64,000 nucleotides of DNA from assembly GCF_001426185.1 (NCBI RefSeq), contig NZ_LMRP01000004.1, positions 1 through 64,000 of the forward strand, written 5' to 3'. A program made the translations under genes and the position numbers. The first letter of the stretch is position 1; the number at the start of each line of letters is the position of its first letter. Origin of the DNA: Rhodococcus sp. Leaf247. Its GTDB lineage: Bacteria > Actinomycetota > Actinomycetes > Mycobacteriales > Mycobacteriaceae. This document shows positions 25,620-34,204 of the stretch, piece by piece. The notes beneath the pieces were generated by a model. It saw only the letters and a list, made by a program, of their open reading frames with translations. It did not search any database and was not told where the DNA came from.

Positions 25620-26462
25620 TCAGGCGACGTCGTCGAACGACAGTCGCTCTCCGAGTTCACGGGAAGCCTCCGCGTCCGCGAGGAGTTCCTGCGCCTTGGT
25701 CACGGCAGCGTCGATTGCGTCCGAGCCGGCGATGAATCGGCGTACCGGCGTGCTCTGATCGGCAACGGTCAGAAGGGCGCGAGCAAGTTTGGCGGGATCG
25801 CCGGGCTGACGGCCGTTCATGCTCTTCATGCTCTCGATCTGTGGCGCGGTGCGCGGGGCGTAATCGTCGAGGGAGATTTCGGGCCAGATGGTGGATCCGT
25901 CGACCAGGAGTTCGGTGCGGAAGTAGCCGGGATTCACGATCGTGGTGTGAACGTCGTACGGCTCGACGTCGTAGTGCAACGACTCCATCCACCCTTCCTC
26001 CGCGAACTTCGATGATGCGTACGCGGACGTGAACTCCATGCCGACCAATCCCGCCGTGGACGTCACAGTGATGACATGGCCCGATCGTTGCTTGCGGAGA
26101 AACGGCAGGACCGCACGCGTGACGTTCATGGAGCCGAACACATTGGTCTCGAACTGTCGGCGGAACTGCTCGGGGGAAATTTCCTCGAAGTAGCCGGTGT
26201 ACAGGTTGCCGGCGTTGTTGATCAGGACGTCGATTGCCCCGAACGTGTCGATGGCAGCCTGTGCAGTGGCCTCGGCGTCTTCGACGCTGGTGATGTCGAG
26301 TTCGGTGACGAGCAGGTCGGCCTGCGGTCCCCCGAGTGCTTTCTCGACCTCCGCGGGCCGTCGGCCGGTGGCCACGACACGGTGCCCTGCTGCGAGTGCT
26401 TCGCGGGCGATGTTTGCGCCCAGTCCCCGCCCTGCTCCGGTGACGATGATGACCTTGCTCAT
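25620..26462 (-). CDS. Short-chain dehydrogenase/reductase
   Basis: 280 residues from ATG 26462. Classical SDR motifs are present: VTGAGRGLGANIA for NAD(P), DVLINNAGNLYTGY, a VTSTAGLVG serine strand and the YASSK catalytic Tyr/Lys. Substrate cannot be deduced. It is the first gene of a leftward group with the quinone reductase (54 bp gap). It is divergent from the XRE regulator across a 221-bp spacer that must hold both promoters. Confidence 0.88.
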   Translation of the reverse strand: MSKVIIVTGAGRGLGANIAREALAAGHRVVATGRRPAEVEKALGGPQADLLVTELDITSVEDAEATAQAAIDTFGAIDVLINNAGNLYTGYFEEISPEQFRRQFETNVFGSMNVTRAVLPFLRKQRSGHVITVTSTAGLVGMEFTSAYASSKFAEEGWMESLHYDVEPYDVHTTIVNPGYFRTELLVDGSTIWPEISLDDYAPRTAPQIESMKSMNGRQPGDPAKLARALLTVADQSTPVRRFIAGSDAIDAAVTKAQELLADAEASRELGERLSFDDVA

Positions 26463-26683
26463 GATGTCCTTCCGTGCGCCGGCAGTCGGCGCAGTGTCAT
26501 TGTGGTGCAGCGTGTTCGAACTCCACGGGCAGCCGCGTCGATAGGCTGCCGAGGATGTCCGATCAGCCGGGACGCTCCGGCCGACATCCAGTGAAGCGCA
26601 CACTGCGACCGTCGGGGAGTCCCGGACTTCGGGGGTAACGCCAGTAACTCCCGGGTGCACGGTGATCGGCTTATATTCGGGGG

Positions 26684-27568
26684 ATGAGCAACAAGGACGA
26701 CATCCGTGAGTTCCTCATGACCAGGCGCGCCCGACTCACACCCGAAGCGGCCGGTCTACCCCTGTTCGGTGGGATACGGCGCGTCACGGGTCTCCGGCGC
26801 GAGGAGGTGGCACTGCTGGCAGGGATGAGCACGGCGTACTACATCCGTCTCGAACGCGGTGACGCCACCGGCATCTCGGAATCGATACTCGAGGGCCTTT
26901 CCCGAGCACTGCAGCTCGACAACGCGGAGCGGCTCCATCTGCACGAGCTGGTGCGCACAGCGAATGAACGTGGCGGTGCGCGGCGAAAGCGCCGCCCGGT
27001 TTCCGCGCGGAAAGTCAGTGATGCCGTGCGACAAACGATCGACTCGATGACGAATGTGCCGGTCATCGTGCAGAACGGGCGTTTCGACGTCCTGGCGATG
27101 AACCGCCTCGGGTCCGCTCTGTTCTCGGAGATGTCAGGTGACGAGGGTCGGCCGACGAACTTCGCTCGATATGTCTTTCTCGATCCGACAGCGGCCGATT
27201 TCTACAGAGATTGGTTCGACTCTGCCGAGCAGATCGTCGCCCTGCTTCGTGGCGAAGCCGGTCGTGCTCCCTATGATCGTGCGCTCACTGATCTGGTCGG
27301 AGAATTGTCCACTCGCAGTGACGAGTTCCGTCAGATGTGGGCGGCGCACGACGTGCGTGTCCACGAGACGGGGATAAAGCAAATACACCATCCCGTCGTC
27401 GGCGACCTGGATCTGACCTACGAGGCGTTCGGAGTCAATTCTGCCCCCGGGCTGATGCTCATCGCTTTCACTGCTGCGGTCGGGACGCCCTCGCACGACG
27501 GTCTGCAACTCCTTGCCAGCTGGGCAGCGGAATCCGTCGACGACGCGAGCGGCATGCACAAGAAGTAG
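26684..27568 (+). CDS. XRE-family regulator with MmyB-like ligand-binding domain
   Basis: 294 residues. The N-terminal HTH reads VTGLRREEVALLAGMSTAYY followed by IRLERGDATGIS, and the C-terminal ~180 residues (VIVQNGRFDVLAMNRLGSAL, ARYVFLDPTAADFYRDW) form the PAS-like MmyB fold. Such regulators are common beside SDR and quinone-oxidoreductase genes in actinobacteria and bind fatty acids or other hydrophobic ligands. It probably controls the divergent SDR/quinone-reductase/aldo-keto-reductase group. Confidence 0.88.
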   Translation: MSNKDDIREFLMTRRARLTPEAAGLPLFGGIRRVTGLRREEVALLAGMSTAYYIRLERGDATGISESILEGLSRALQLDNAERLHLHELVRTANERGGARRKRRPVSARKVSDAVRQTIDSMTNVPVIVQNGRFDVLAMNRLGSALFSEMSGDEGRPTNFARYVFLDPTAADFYRDWFDSAEQIVALLRGEAGRAPYDRALTDLVGELSTRSDEFRQMWAAHDVRVHETGIKQIHHPVVGDLDLTYEAFGVNSAPGLMLIAFTAAVGTPSHDGLQLLASWAAESVDDASGMHKK

Positions 27569-27632
27569 CCATGCCTGACATTCACCACACTGACGATGGA
27601 CGGTTCATCGGTAGTCGGTGCGGCCTCGCATG

Positions 27633-28202
27633 TCAGGGTCGTTCTCGGAAGTGGGTGTCGAGCAGCAGGATCAACTCGCTTCGCGCGTCATCCAGTGGAA
27701 CAGTGCTCTTCTTGGCGCGACACTGCACGATCGCCCCCTCGATCGCGCTGACGACGAATCCTGCCAGCGCTCCGGCGCGATCGAGCGGTAGACCACGACC
27801 TGCGAAGGCGCTCGCGAATGTGTCGCGCCATTGCTCGAAGGCATCCGCTGCGGCGTCCTGGACGGCGAGTTCGGACTCGGCCAGGGCCGCACCCATGACG
27901 GGGCACCCCCGTGTGTACTCCGACGTCGTCAAGCGCCGCTTCCAGTCGTCGACGATGAGACCGACGCCCTCGGCGGGTGTCGCGTCGGCCATGGCCGCAC
28001 CGAGGTCCACATTCATCGATGTACCCGCTGCGCGCACAGCGGTCTCGATCAACTGACTCTTGCCGGCAGGGAAGTGCTGATAGAGCGAGTTGCGCGAGGA
28101 TTTGCTGCGCGACAACAGATCGGCCAGTCCCGTCGCGGAAACGCCGCGCTCGCAGACCAGGTGAATCGCGGAGGTGATCATCCGCTCCCGTGGTCCCGTC
28201 AT
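27633..28202 (-). CDS. TetR/AcrR-family transcriptional regulator
   Basis: 189 residues from ATG 28202. The HTH is GVSATGLADLLSRSKSSRNSLYQHFPAGKSQ, of the YcdC/LmrA-like subtype, with a C-terminal helical domain typical of this group (SSRNSLYQHF, RGCPVMGAALAES). It is divergent from the FAD-enzyme gene, and two near-identical palindromes lie between them, so autoregulation and control of that gene are likely. Confidence 0.9.
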   Translation of the reverse strand: MTGPRERMITSAIHLVCERGVSATGLADLLSRSKSSRNSLYQHFPAGKSQLIETAVRAAGTSMNVDLGAAMADATPAEGVGLIVDDWKRRLTTSEYTRGCPVMGAALAESELAVQDAAADAFEQWRDTFASAFAGRGLPLDRAGALAGFVVSAIEGAIVQCRAKKSTVPLDDARSELILLLDTHFRERP

Positions 28203-28224
28203 GTCCGGCCTCCGCTGTCCTTGT

Positions 28225-28276
28225 GTGAACCGATCGGTCCATGCTACCAATGAACCACGTGAACCGATCGGTTCAC
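28225..28276. promoter_or_regulatory. Pair of TetR operators
   Basis: GTGAACCGATCGGTTCAC at 28259-28276 is a perfect 18-bp palindrome; 28225-28241 repeats it with one change (GTGAACCGATCGGTCCA). Spacing between centres is about 34 bp, roughly three helical turns. Both lie between the divergent TetR and FAD-enzyme genes. Confidence 0.85.
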
Positions 28277-28345
28277 CTCTCATCGGCCATCGCCACGCGA
28301 GCTATCGACTGCGGGGCGGTGAGCGCGACGGAAGGAACGTCTCAC

Positions 28346-30067
28346 GTGTCGACTTACGACGTCGTCGTCATCGGCGGCGGCCTGGCGGGCATGACCAGCG
28401 CAGCTGCCCTGGCCGCGGCAGGCAAGAAAGTAGTTGTCCTCGAGCAGTATTCGGTCGTCGGTGGGAGTACGCACGTGTTCCGGCGAAAGGGTCAGTGGGA
28501 GTGGCAGGTCGGGTTGCATCACCTCGGTGACTGCGGTCCCGACGGCGACATGCCGACGATGTTCCGAGGCCTCGGGCTCGGTGAGCACATCACGTTCGAG
28601 CCGATGAGCCGCGACGGGTACGAACGTTTCGTGTTCCCCGATCTCGAATTCGAGGTGCCGACCGACTGGGACGAATACCGCATCCGGCTGACGACGCTCT
28701 TTCCGGCCGAGCGACGGGCCATCGAACGCTTCGTCAAAGTCACCCGCAAGTTCGGCGGCGCCGTCGATCGCGTCGCGTCGGCGGAGTCGGTGACCGGAAT
28801 GGCGAAGACAGCGTGGAAACTCGGACGCCATGCGCCACTGGCCAGATCATCGCTCACCGCGGTGATGGACCACTTCGGACTGAGCCCACGCCTGCAGATT
28901 CTGCTGTCGATGTCGCCGTCAGGAAGTATGAACTGCCCTCCGCACCGACTGCCGTTTCTCGCCTACGCCTCGTTCCTGGCGGAATTCGTCGGTGGAGGTG
29001 CCTGGTTCCCCCACGGCGGCGGACAGACGTTCGCCTCGAACCTGCTCAGGGTCATCGAGCATTTCGGCGGCGAGGTGGTCACCCGCGCCTTCGCCGAGGA
29101 GATCATCATCGAACACGGCCGAGCCGCCGGTGTACGACTGGCCGGGGGAGCGACGTACCGCGCCGACACCGTGATCTCGACGGCCGACATCAAGAAGACG
29201 TACAACGTCCTCCTCCCCGCGGGCGCAGTCGACGCCTCGACCATGAAGCGTGTCGACGGCTTTCGGATGTCGGCGCCGTTCTTCAACGCCTTCCTCGGAG
29301 CCGATGTCGACCTCGCCGCGACCAGGCCGAATCAGGACAGCTTTTCGGTGCCCTCCTGGACCTCGCTGTCCGACATCGAAAGAGGGCAACGGTTCCGGCC
29401 AGGCGACACTGCGCAGAGCTGGCTGGACCGGATCTGTCCCGTCCTGCCTGCCTACATCCACTGCTCCGACATCAAGGATCCGACCGCGAAAAGATATGCA
29501 CCCGACGGCTGCAGTTCCCTTGAGTCGATGTTCCCCATCGTGATGGACCACCGACTCTGGGGCGCAGACGATGTCGATCGACGCGATCACGGCTATGCGG
29601 GAAGCGCGACCTACGACACCATGAAGACCACACTCACCGACCTGATGGTGGCGCGCACGCAGTCCGCACTTCCCGAACTCGACGGCCACATCATCCACCG
29701 CGAAGCTGCAACGCCTCTCACTCAGGAGCGGTACACCCAGTCCACCGAGGGAGCGTCCTACGGCATCGAGTTCAACATGAAGCAGACCGGTGTGTCACGG
29801 CCCGGTCCCAGAACGCACGTGGACGGACTGTTCCTGGCGGGAGCGAGCTGCCGCACGGGGCCTGCCACCGAGGGCGTTCTCCTGTCCGGAATCGTCACGG
29901 CCGGCGCAATTCTCGGCCGGAACCTGGTAGCAGAGTTCCGCGACGGTCGTCCTCTGGTACCCGCCGGCACCATCGCCGCCGTACCCAGCGGGTGGGATTC
30001 GCTCGCGGCTGCACGAGCGACTCGGCAGAGCAGGCCTCGACTCGACGTCGCGACTCCGTCCGCGTGA
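28346..30067 (+). CDS. FAD-dependent NAD(P)-binding oxidoreductase, phytoene desaturase/retinol saturase-like
   Basis: 573 residues from GTG 28346, with GGAAGGA nine bases upstream. The dinucleotide-binding motif is DVVVIGGGLAGMTSAAALAAAG followed by VVLEQYSVVGGSTHVF. A HLGDCGP segment, PHGGGQTFASNLLRVIEHFG and the C-terminal GLFLAGASCRTGPATEGVL complete the family pattern. Members saturate, desaturate or isomerise polyenes and other isoprenoids, at or near the membrane. It is controlled by the divergent TetR protein, judging from the twin operators, and is followed 44 bp later by a small SnoaL-like gene. Confidence 0.82.
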   Translation: MSTYDVVVIGGGLAGMTSAAALAAAGKKVVVLEQYSVVGGSTHVFRRKGQWEWQVGLHHLGDCGPDGDMPTMFRGLGLGEHITFEPMSRDGYERFVFPDLEFEVPTDWDEYRIRLTTLFPAERRAIERFVKVTRKFGGAVDRVASAESVTGMAKTAWKLGRHAPLARSSLTAVMDHFGLSPRLQILLSMSPSGSMNCPPHRLPFLAYASFLAEFVGGGAWFPHGGGQTFASNLLRVIEHFGGEVVTRAFAEEIIIEHGRAAGVRLAGGATYRADTVISTADIKKTYNVLLPAGAVDASTMKRVDGFRMSAPFFNAFLGADVDLAATRPNQDSFSVPSWTSLSDIERGQRFRPGDTAQSWLDRICPVLPAYIHCSDIKDPTAKRYAPDGCSSLESMFPIVMDHRLWGADDVDRRDHGYAGSATYDTMKTTLTDLMVARTQSALPELDGHIIHREAATPLTQERYTQSTEGASYGIEFNMKQTGVSRPGPRTHVDGLFLAGASCRTGPATEGVLLSGIVTAGAILGRNLVAEFRDGRPLVPAGTIAAVPSGWDSLAAARATRQSRPRLDVATPSA

Positions 30068-30111
30068 GCGTGCTGTTCCCGACATCCACCATCACTATCG
30101 AAGGACATGCC

Positions 30112-30504
30112 ATGAAGCAACTCCGTGACGCAGTCGAGGCGAAGGATGCGGACGCCATCGCAGCTCTGCTCGACGACGACGTTCTGTTCAACTCACCCGT
30201 GGCCTTCACCCCGTACCGGGGCAAGAAGGTTGCAGCGCCGCTGCTGGGCGCCGCCATCACCGGTGTGTTCGAGGACTTCCACTATGTCCGCGTCATAGAC
30301 GATGTCGGTGGCCGCGACCACGTACTGGTGTTCACCGCCCGGGTGGGCGATATCGCCGTGCACGGATGCGACATCGTGCATGTCGACGACGACGGCCTCA
30401 TCGACGACTTCACCGTCATGGTGAGACCATTGTCGGCCGCTCGAGCTGTCGCCGACAGGATCACGACTCTCACATCGGGTCGACCGGGCACAACTTCAGC
30501 GTGA
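30112..30504 (+). CDS. SnoaL-like / NTF2-fold small protein
   Basis: 130 residues from ATG 30112, with GAAGGA upstream. The pattern MKQLRDAVEAKDADAIAALL, DDVLFNSPVAFTPYRGKK, then the beta-rich half (HVLVFTARVGDIAVHGCDIV) is that of cone-shaped NTF2-like proteins, used as isomerases, cyclases or binding proteins. It probably shares a transcript with the preceding FAD enzyme and may act on the same hydrophobic substrate. Its 3' end overlaps the convergent TetR gene by 9 bp. Confidence 0.78.
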   Translation: MKQLRDAVEAKDADAIAALLDDDVLFNSPVAFTPYRGKKVAAPLLGAAITGVFEDFHYVRVIDDVGGRDHVLVFTARVGDIAVHGCDIVHVDDDGLIDDFTVMVRPLSAARAVADRITTLTSGRPGTTSA

Positions 30505-31245
30505 ACATGTCGACACGGCGCTCGCTCGCTGGTTGACGGGGACCAGCAGGTGGACGCGATCCACGAGGTCGAGCGCGACACCGGGGGAAGCGCCGTCGAA
30601 CACTGCCTTGTGAATCCCGCGCATGGCGCCGGTCAGAAGTTGCGCTGCTGCAGCAACATCGGTCCGGTGATCGATCTGGCCGGCGTCGGCCGCGCGGTGC
30701 AGCAGTTGTTCGATCGCGAGGACGAAGTCGGTGTGCCACCGTTCAGCGGTTCCCTCGCTGCGAGGAACACCGATGTCGCGGAACAGGACGTGGGTCGCCG
30801 GGGTGTCGTAGATGGTGGCTGCGGCGATGTGTAGAAACGACTGAAGCTGCCCCAGAGGATCGTCCGGCCACTCCACTTTCGCGGACCGTGCTGCCATGCG
30901 GTCGATCAGGGTGGTGGCGGCGTCGTTGACCGCCGCCTGGAACAGGTCGCGTTTGCCGGGGAAGTGGTGGAACGCAGTTCTGGGAGAGAGGCCGCACTGC
31001 TGTGCCACGGCTTCGACGGTGATGTCGCCGTAGTCGGCGTGCCTCAGGAGCTCCTGGGTCGCGCGGACGAGCCGGGTCGTGGCAGGACCCGAGTCGTCCG
31101 TAGCGTCGGACGCAGCCCATCGATACAGCGTTGTGGTGTGGATGCCCATGGCCGCGGCGACAGCGGCCGGACTTTCTGTTCCTGTGAATGCACGTTCCAC
31201 CGCGTCGCGACGGTCGGCCGCCGTGAATCTCGAGACCCTGGCCAT
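30496..31245 (-). CDS. TetR-family regulator with an additional N-terminal HTH
   Basis: 249 residues. Residues ~1-50 contain DRRDAVERAFTGTESPAAVA then AMGIHTTTLYRWAAS, a transposase/MerR-like HTH. A second, normal TetR HTH follows at ~60-105 (DITVEAVAQQCGLSPRTAFH, then HFPGKRDLF). The rest is a TetR_C-type helical domain. Two DNA-binding modules in one chain is unusual for TetR proteins and may widen the operator. It is convergent with the SnoaL-like gene and 43 bp upstream of nothing on its own strand except the SDR gene's 3' end. Confidence 0.8.
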   Translation of the reverse strand: MARVSRFTAADRRDAVERAFTGTESPAAVAAAMGIHTTTLYRWAASDATDDSGPATTRLVRATQELLRHADYGDITVEAVAQQCGLSPRTAFHHFPGKRDLFQAAVNDAATTLIDRMAARSAKVEWPDDPLGQLQSFLHIAAATIYDTPATHVLFRDIGVPRSEGTAERWHTDFVLAIEQLLHRAADAGQIDHRTDVAAAAQLLTGAMRGIHKAVFDGASPGVALDLVDRVHLLVPVNQRASAVSTCSR

Positions 31246-31288
31246 AGTGGTGACAGTACAGCCGTGTCGGCGCGAGGGACGACGGATT

Positions 31289-32074
31289 TCAGTGCAGCAG
31301 ACGGGCCACGGCGGGAAGCAGTATCCGTGGTGGAGTCAACATCGCCGTCGCAGCCTGGATCGAGTTTTTACGGCCCGAGATTGCGTACGGGCGCGAGTGT
31401 TTCGCGTCGAGGGCGCGCATCGCGGTGGCGACGACCTCGGTCGCTGTCTGGTGTGAGCCCGTTACCGCGGCCGTCTCGCCTATGACGTCGAAGAATTCGG
31501 TGCGCGTCGGACCCGGGACGAGCGCGAACACTCGGACACCGTGGCGCTTGGATTCGTACCACAAGGATTGGGTGAAGCTGAGGACGAACGCCTTGGCTGC
31601 GGCGTACACAGCGAGGGTCGGGACGGGCTGGAATGCCGTCGTGCTGGCGACGTTCACGAGGGATCCTGTGCCGCGAGCGATCATGTCGGGGAGGAACGCC
31701 GAGCAGATGTCCACGACGGCCGCGACGTCGACGGCGAGTAGCCGTGCGAGATCGTCGGCATCGTTGTCGATAAAGGTGCCTTGAACAGCGAAGCCGGCAT
31801 TGTTGACGACAAGGTCCAGTCTTTCGGGCACCAGGTCTCGTAAGTGACGTCCGGCCGCCGGTTTCGACAGATCGTGGGAGACGATGCGGCAGTGGACTCC
31901 GTGCTCGCGTCCTAGTTCGGCTGCGAGAGAGACGAGTCTGTCCTCGCGCCGCGCCACCAACACCAGGTCCGAGCCGCGCTCAGCAAGGGCTCGGGCGAAT
32001 TCGGCTCCGATGCCGGAGCTCGCGCCGGTCACCAGGGACCGTCGGGGGCGAAATCGGTGCGGCGCCTGCTTCAT
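31289..32074 (-). CDS. Short-chain dehydrogenase (SDR, DltE-like)
   Basis: 261 residues. RSLVTGASSGIGAEFARALA binds NAD(P); LDLVVNNAGFAVQG, LVNVASTTAFQPVPT and YAAAKAFVLSFTQSL provide the catalytic Ser-Tyr-Lys set. The layout matches the DltE/YqjQ group of uncertain substrate. Its ATG overlaps the stop of the upstream NmrA-like gene by 4 bp (ATGA), so the two are translationally coupled. Confidence 0.88.
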   Translation of the reverse strand: MKQAPHRFRPRRSLVTGASSGIGAEFARALAERGSDLVLVARREDRLVSLAAELGREHGVHCRIVSHDLSKPAAGRHLRDLVPERLDLVVNNAGFAVQGTFIDNDADDLARLLAVDVAAVVDICSAFLPDMIARGTGSLVNVASTTAFQPVPTLAVYAAAKAFVLSFTQSLWYESKRHGVRVFALVPGPTRTEFFDVIGETAAVTGSHQTATEVVATAMRALDAKHSRPYAISGRKNSIQAATAMLTPPRILLPAVARLLH

Positions 32075-33063
32075 CCGCGGTCACTCCGGCTCTGCTGGTC
32101 GTGTTCTGCGATGGCTCGTCGGGCGAAGTCCTCGTACGAGGTGGGCTCACGGCCGAGCAGCGCCGGCAGTACGGTCAGGTCGCCGGCGGGAAGTCCGTGG
32201 CGGTCGTAGTGCGACATCATCGTTCGGTACGCAACGCGGGCATCGGGTGGCCAGTCGTTCATGCCGCGGGGATTCGAGGCTGCGCCGGCGCCACGAACGA
32301 GGTGGCCGACCGAACGGAGCCCGGTGGCCCGCACCGCATGGGTCACCACCGCCCCGAGTGCAGGTAGTGCGGCTGCTCTCTGTGTCAGCGACGACGGGGG
32401 AATGCGCACCGCAGTCACGCCGTGTCCCAACACCTTCGCCCAGATCGCGGCCATCTGGTGACGCGTCAGTTCGACGGTGGACAGGTCGTAGGTGCGTCCG
32501 GTGTGCGGTGTCGGATCGAGCGCGATGGTGGCTGCCGCCTCGGCGACATCGGCGACGTCGACCACGCCCATGACGCTGTTCGGCGAGACGGGGTAGGGCA
32601 TGACGCCCGCCTGCAGAAGATCCCATATTTCGAGATAGTTCTGCATGTAGTGCGACGGTCTCAGGACTGTGGTGGGCAGAGCGCTGTCGCGCAGCAGCCC
32701 CTCCGCGACATCCTTCTGTCGATGATGGGTCAGCTCGTGCAGATCCGGGTGGATCACCGAGTGGAAAACGATGTGCTGCAATCCCTGGGACGGTCCCGAG
32801 GCGATGAGGTGCTCGATGATGGGTCGCTCGTCGATGATCTGGGTGGGAGCCGCGTGGTACAGAACGGTCGTGCCGACCAAGGCCGTGTCCAGTGTCTGCG
32901 GAGATCGTAGGTCGCCCACGACGACCTCTGTTGCGCCGTCCCGTCGCGTCGTACCTTCCTGGTCGATGTTCTTCACCACCGCGCGCACCGGAACACCGCG
33001 TTGTGCGAGCTGTCGGACGAGCAGTCGTCCGACACCGCCTGCGGCACTGGTCACTGTGATCAT
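32071..33063 (-). CDS. NmrA-like / NAD(P)-binding SDR-family protein
   Basis: 330 residues from ATG 33063. It opens MITVTSAAGGVGRLLVRQLA with an atypical-SDR glycine pattern, then VVVGDLRSPQTLDTALVGTT and FHSVIHPDLHELTHH, as in NmrA/HSCARG and YtfG-type quinone reductases. Such proteins sense redox state or reduce quinones. It is coupled by a 4-bp overlap to the following SDR gene. Confidence 0.82.
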   Translation of the reverse strand: MITVTSAAGGVGRLLVRQLAQRGVPVRAVVKNIDQEGTTRRDGATEVVVGDLRSPQTLDTALVGTTVLYHAAPTQIIDERPIIEHLIASGPSQGLQHIVFHSVIHPDLHELTHHRQKDVAEGLLRDSALPTTVLRPSHYMQNYLEIWDLLQAGVMPYPVSPNSVMGVVDVADVAEAAATIALDPTPHTGRTYDLSTVELTRHQMAAIWAKVLGHGVTAVRIPPSSLTQRAAALPALGAVVTHAVRATGLRSVGHLVRGAGAASNPRGMNDWPPDARVAYRTMMSHYDRHGLPAGDLTVLPALLGREPTSYEDFARRAIAEHDQQSRSDRG

Positions 33064-33258
33064 GAAACCCCCTTCGGTGTCCGCACCCGGTTCGTCCCCG
33101 TGCGTGCTGCAAAGACTGCACACAATATGCAAATAACGCAAGACTCAGCGATGGGCGCATGCCGTGATGGCCCCACGTCGCACTGGCCCCGATCGATACC
33201 GATCGAGCAAATGTCAACGACCCTTGACATTAAATGACAAGTACAGTTGACTTCTTAC

Positions 33259-33519
33259 ATGGTCGTGACGAACCGAGTGCGAGACCTCCGGAAGGCATCC
33301 CGCATGACTCAGGCCGAGCTGGGCCGCGTCTGCGGAGTCAGCCGACAGTCGATCGTCTCGATCGAAGGCGGGGATTACGCCCCCAGTGTGTATCTGGCAC
33401 TGAAAGTGGCGGGAGCGCTCGACTCCACGGTCGAGCATCTGTTCCCGGTCGACACCGACACCCCGCAGTCAGATACCCCGAAGTCCGACACCCCGAGCTT
33501 CAGCGAGAAGGAGTCCTGA
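33259..33519 (+). CDS. Small XRE/Cro-type HTH regulator
   Basis: About 86 residues from ATG 33259. VRDLRKASRMTQAELGRVCG then VSRQSIVSIEGGDYAPSVYL is a standard HTH_3, and the tail is a Ser/Thr/Pro/Asp repeat (DTPQSDTPKSDTPS). Its stop overlaps the start of the next membrane-protein gene by one base (TGATG). Small HTH plus integral membrane protein pairs of this kind are widespread. TTGACA at 33224-33229 begins a set of repeated TGACA/TTGAC motifs that may be the promoter and self-binding site. Confidence 0.85.
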   Translation: MVVTNRVRDLRKASRMTQAELGRVCGVSRQSIVSIEGGDYAPSVYLALKVAGALDSTVEHLFPVDTDTPQSDTPKSDTPSFSEKES

Positions 33520-34013
33520 TGAGTGCGTTCACCACATCGATGCGGTTCGTCGGCGATCTCGACGCCGAGTTCTATCGCGACGAGCGTCAGCGGGACGTAT
33601 GGAACGAAGCCGCTGCCGTCGGGCTGCAATTGCACACCTTCGGTGGGCTGGTGGCCGCCGCTGTTCTCCCGTGGGTCGGTGGACGCCCCGGGGCGTGGAC
33701 TGCACTGGGCATCATCATCTTCGGTGGAGTCGTGAGTTGCGCGACCCTCGCCTACGCCAAGTCCAGGGATGTGGACCTGTTCGCGGAGACTCGGTGGTTC
33801 ACCGCCCGCGGCAACGTGAGCGCCGTCCTCCTGCTGGTGGCCTTCGTCGGCATCGGGGTGACCCTCGCTCCGGACGAGTATCTGCCGGGGCGTGCAGATA
33901 CGAGCACATGGGCCGGCCTGATCGTCGGAGCCGTGATCGGAGGCGGTGGAGCTGCTCTGGCGATCTTTCGCAGCCGTCGACGCAAGCAGCAGTTCGAGGC
34001 CGACGAGGACTGA
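33519..34013 (+). CDS. Integral membrane protein of unknown function paired with the HTH gene
   Basis: 164 residues from ATG 33519. About four helices can be drawn: LQLHTFGGLVAAAVLPWVGG, ALGIIIFGGVVSCATLAYA, VSAVLLLVAFVGIGVTLA and WAGLIVGAVIGGGGAALAIF, followed by a basic/acidic cytoplasmic tail. The N-terminal ~35 residues are soluble and charged. Translational coupling to the HTH gene suggests that the membrane protein modulates, or is controlled by, that regulator. The 190 bp after it, before the convergent aldo/keto reductase gene, carry only imperfect inverted repeats. Confidence 0.8.
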   Translation: MSAFTTSMRFVGDLDAEFYRDERQRDVWNEAAAVGLQLHTFGGLVAAAVLPWVGGRPGAWTALGIIIFGGVVSCATLAYAKSRDVDLFAETRWFTARGNVSAVLLLVAFVGIGVTLAPDEYLPGRADTSTWAGLIVGAVIGGGGAALAIFRSRRRKQQFEADED

Positions 34014-34204
34014 GTGATTCAGTGAAATCTTTGTGGGCAGGTAGCAATTCGATGTGAACCAGGGATGCCTCCAGGCCCGATTTCGGCCCGGTGATCGTGG
34101 ACTTCCACCACCGTGGGGCGGGGGTAGACGTCCACGACCGGACGTCCGAAAACCTCCACGAGTGAGGAGTGCTGTCAATACCCCGCTGCTCGGACGTGCA
34201 CTGG

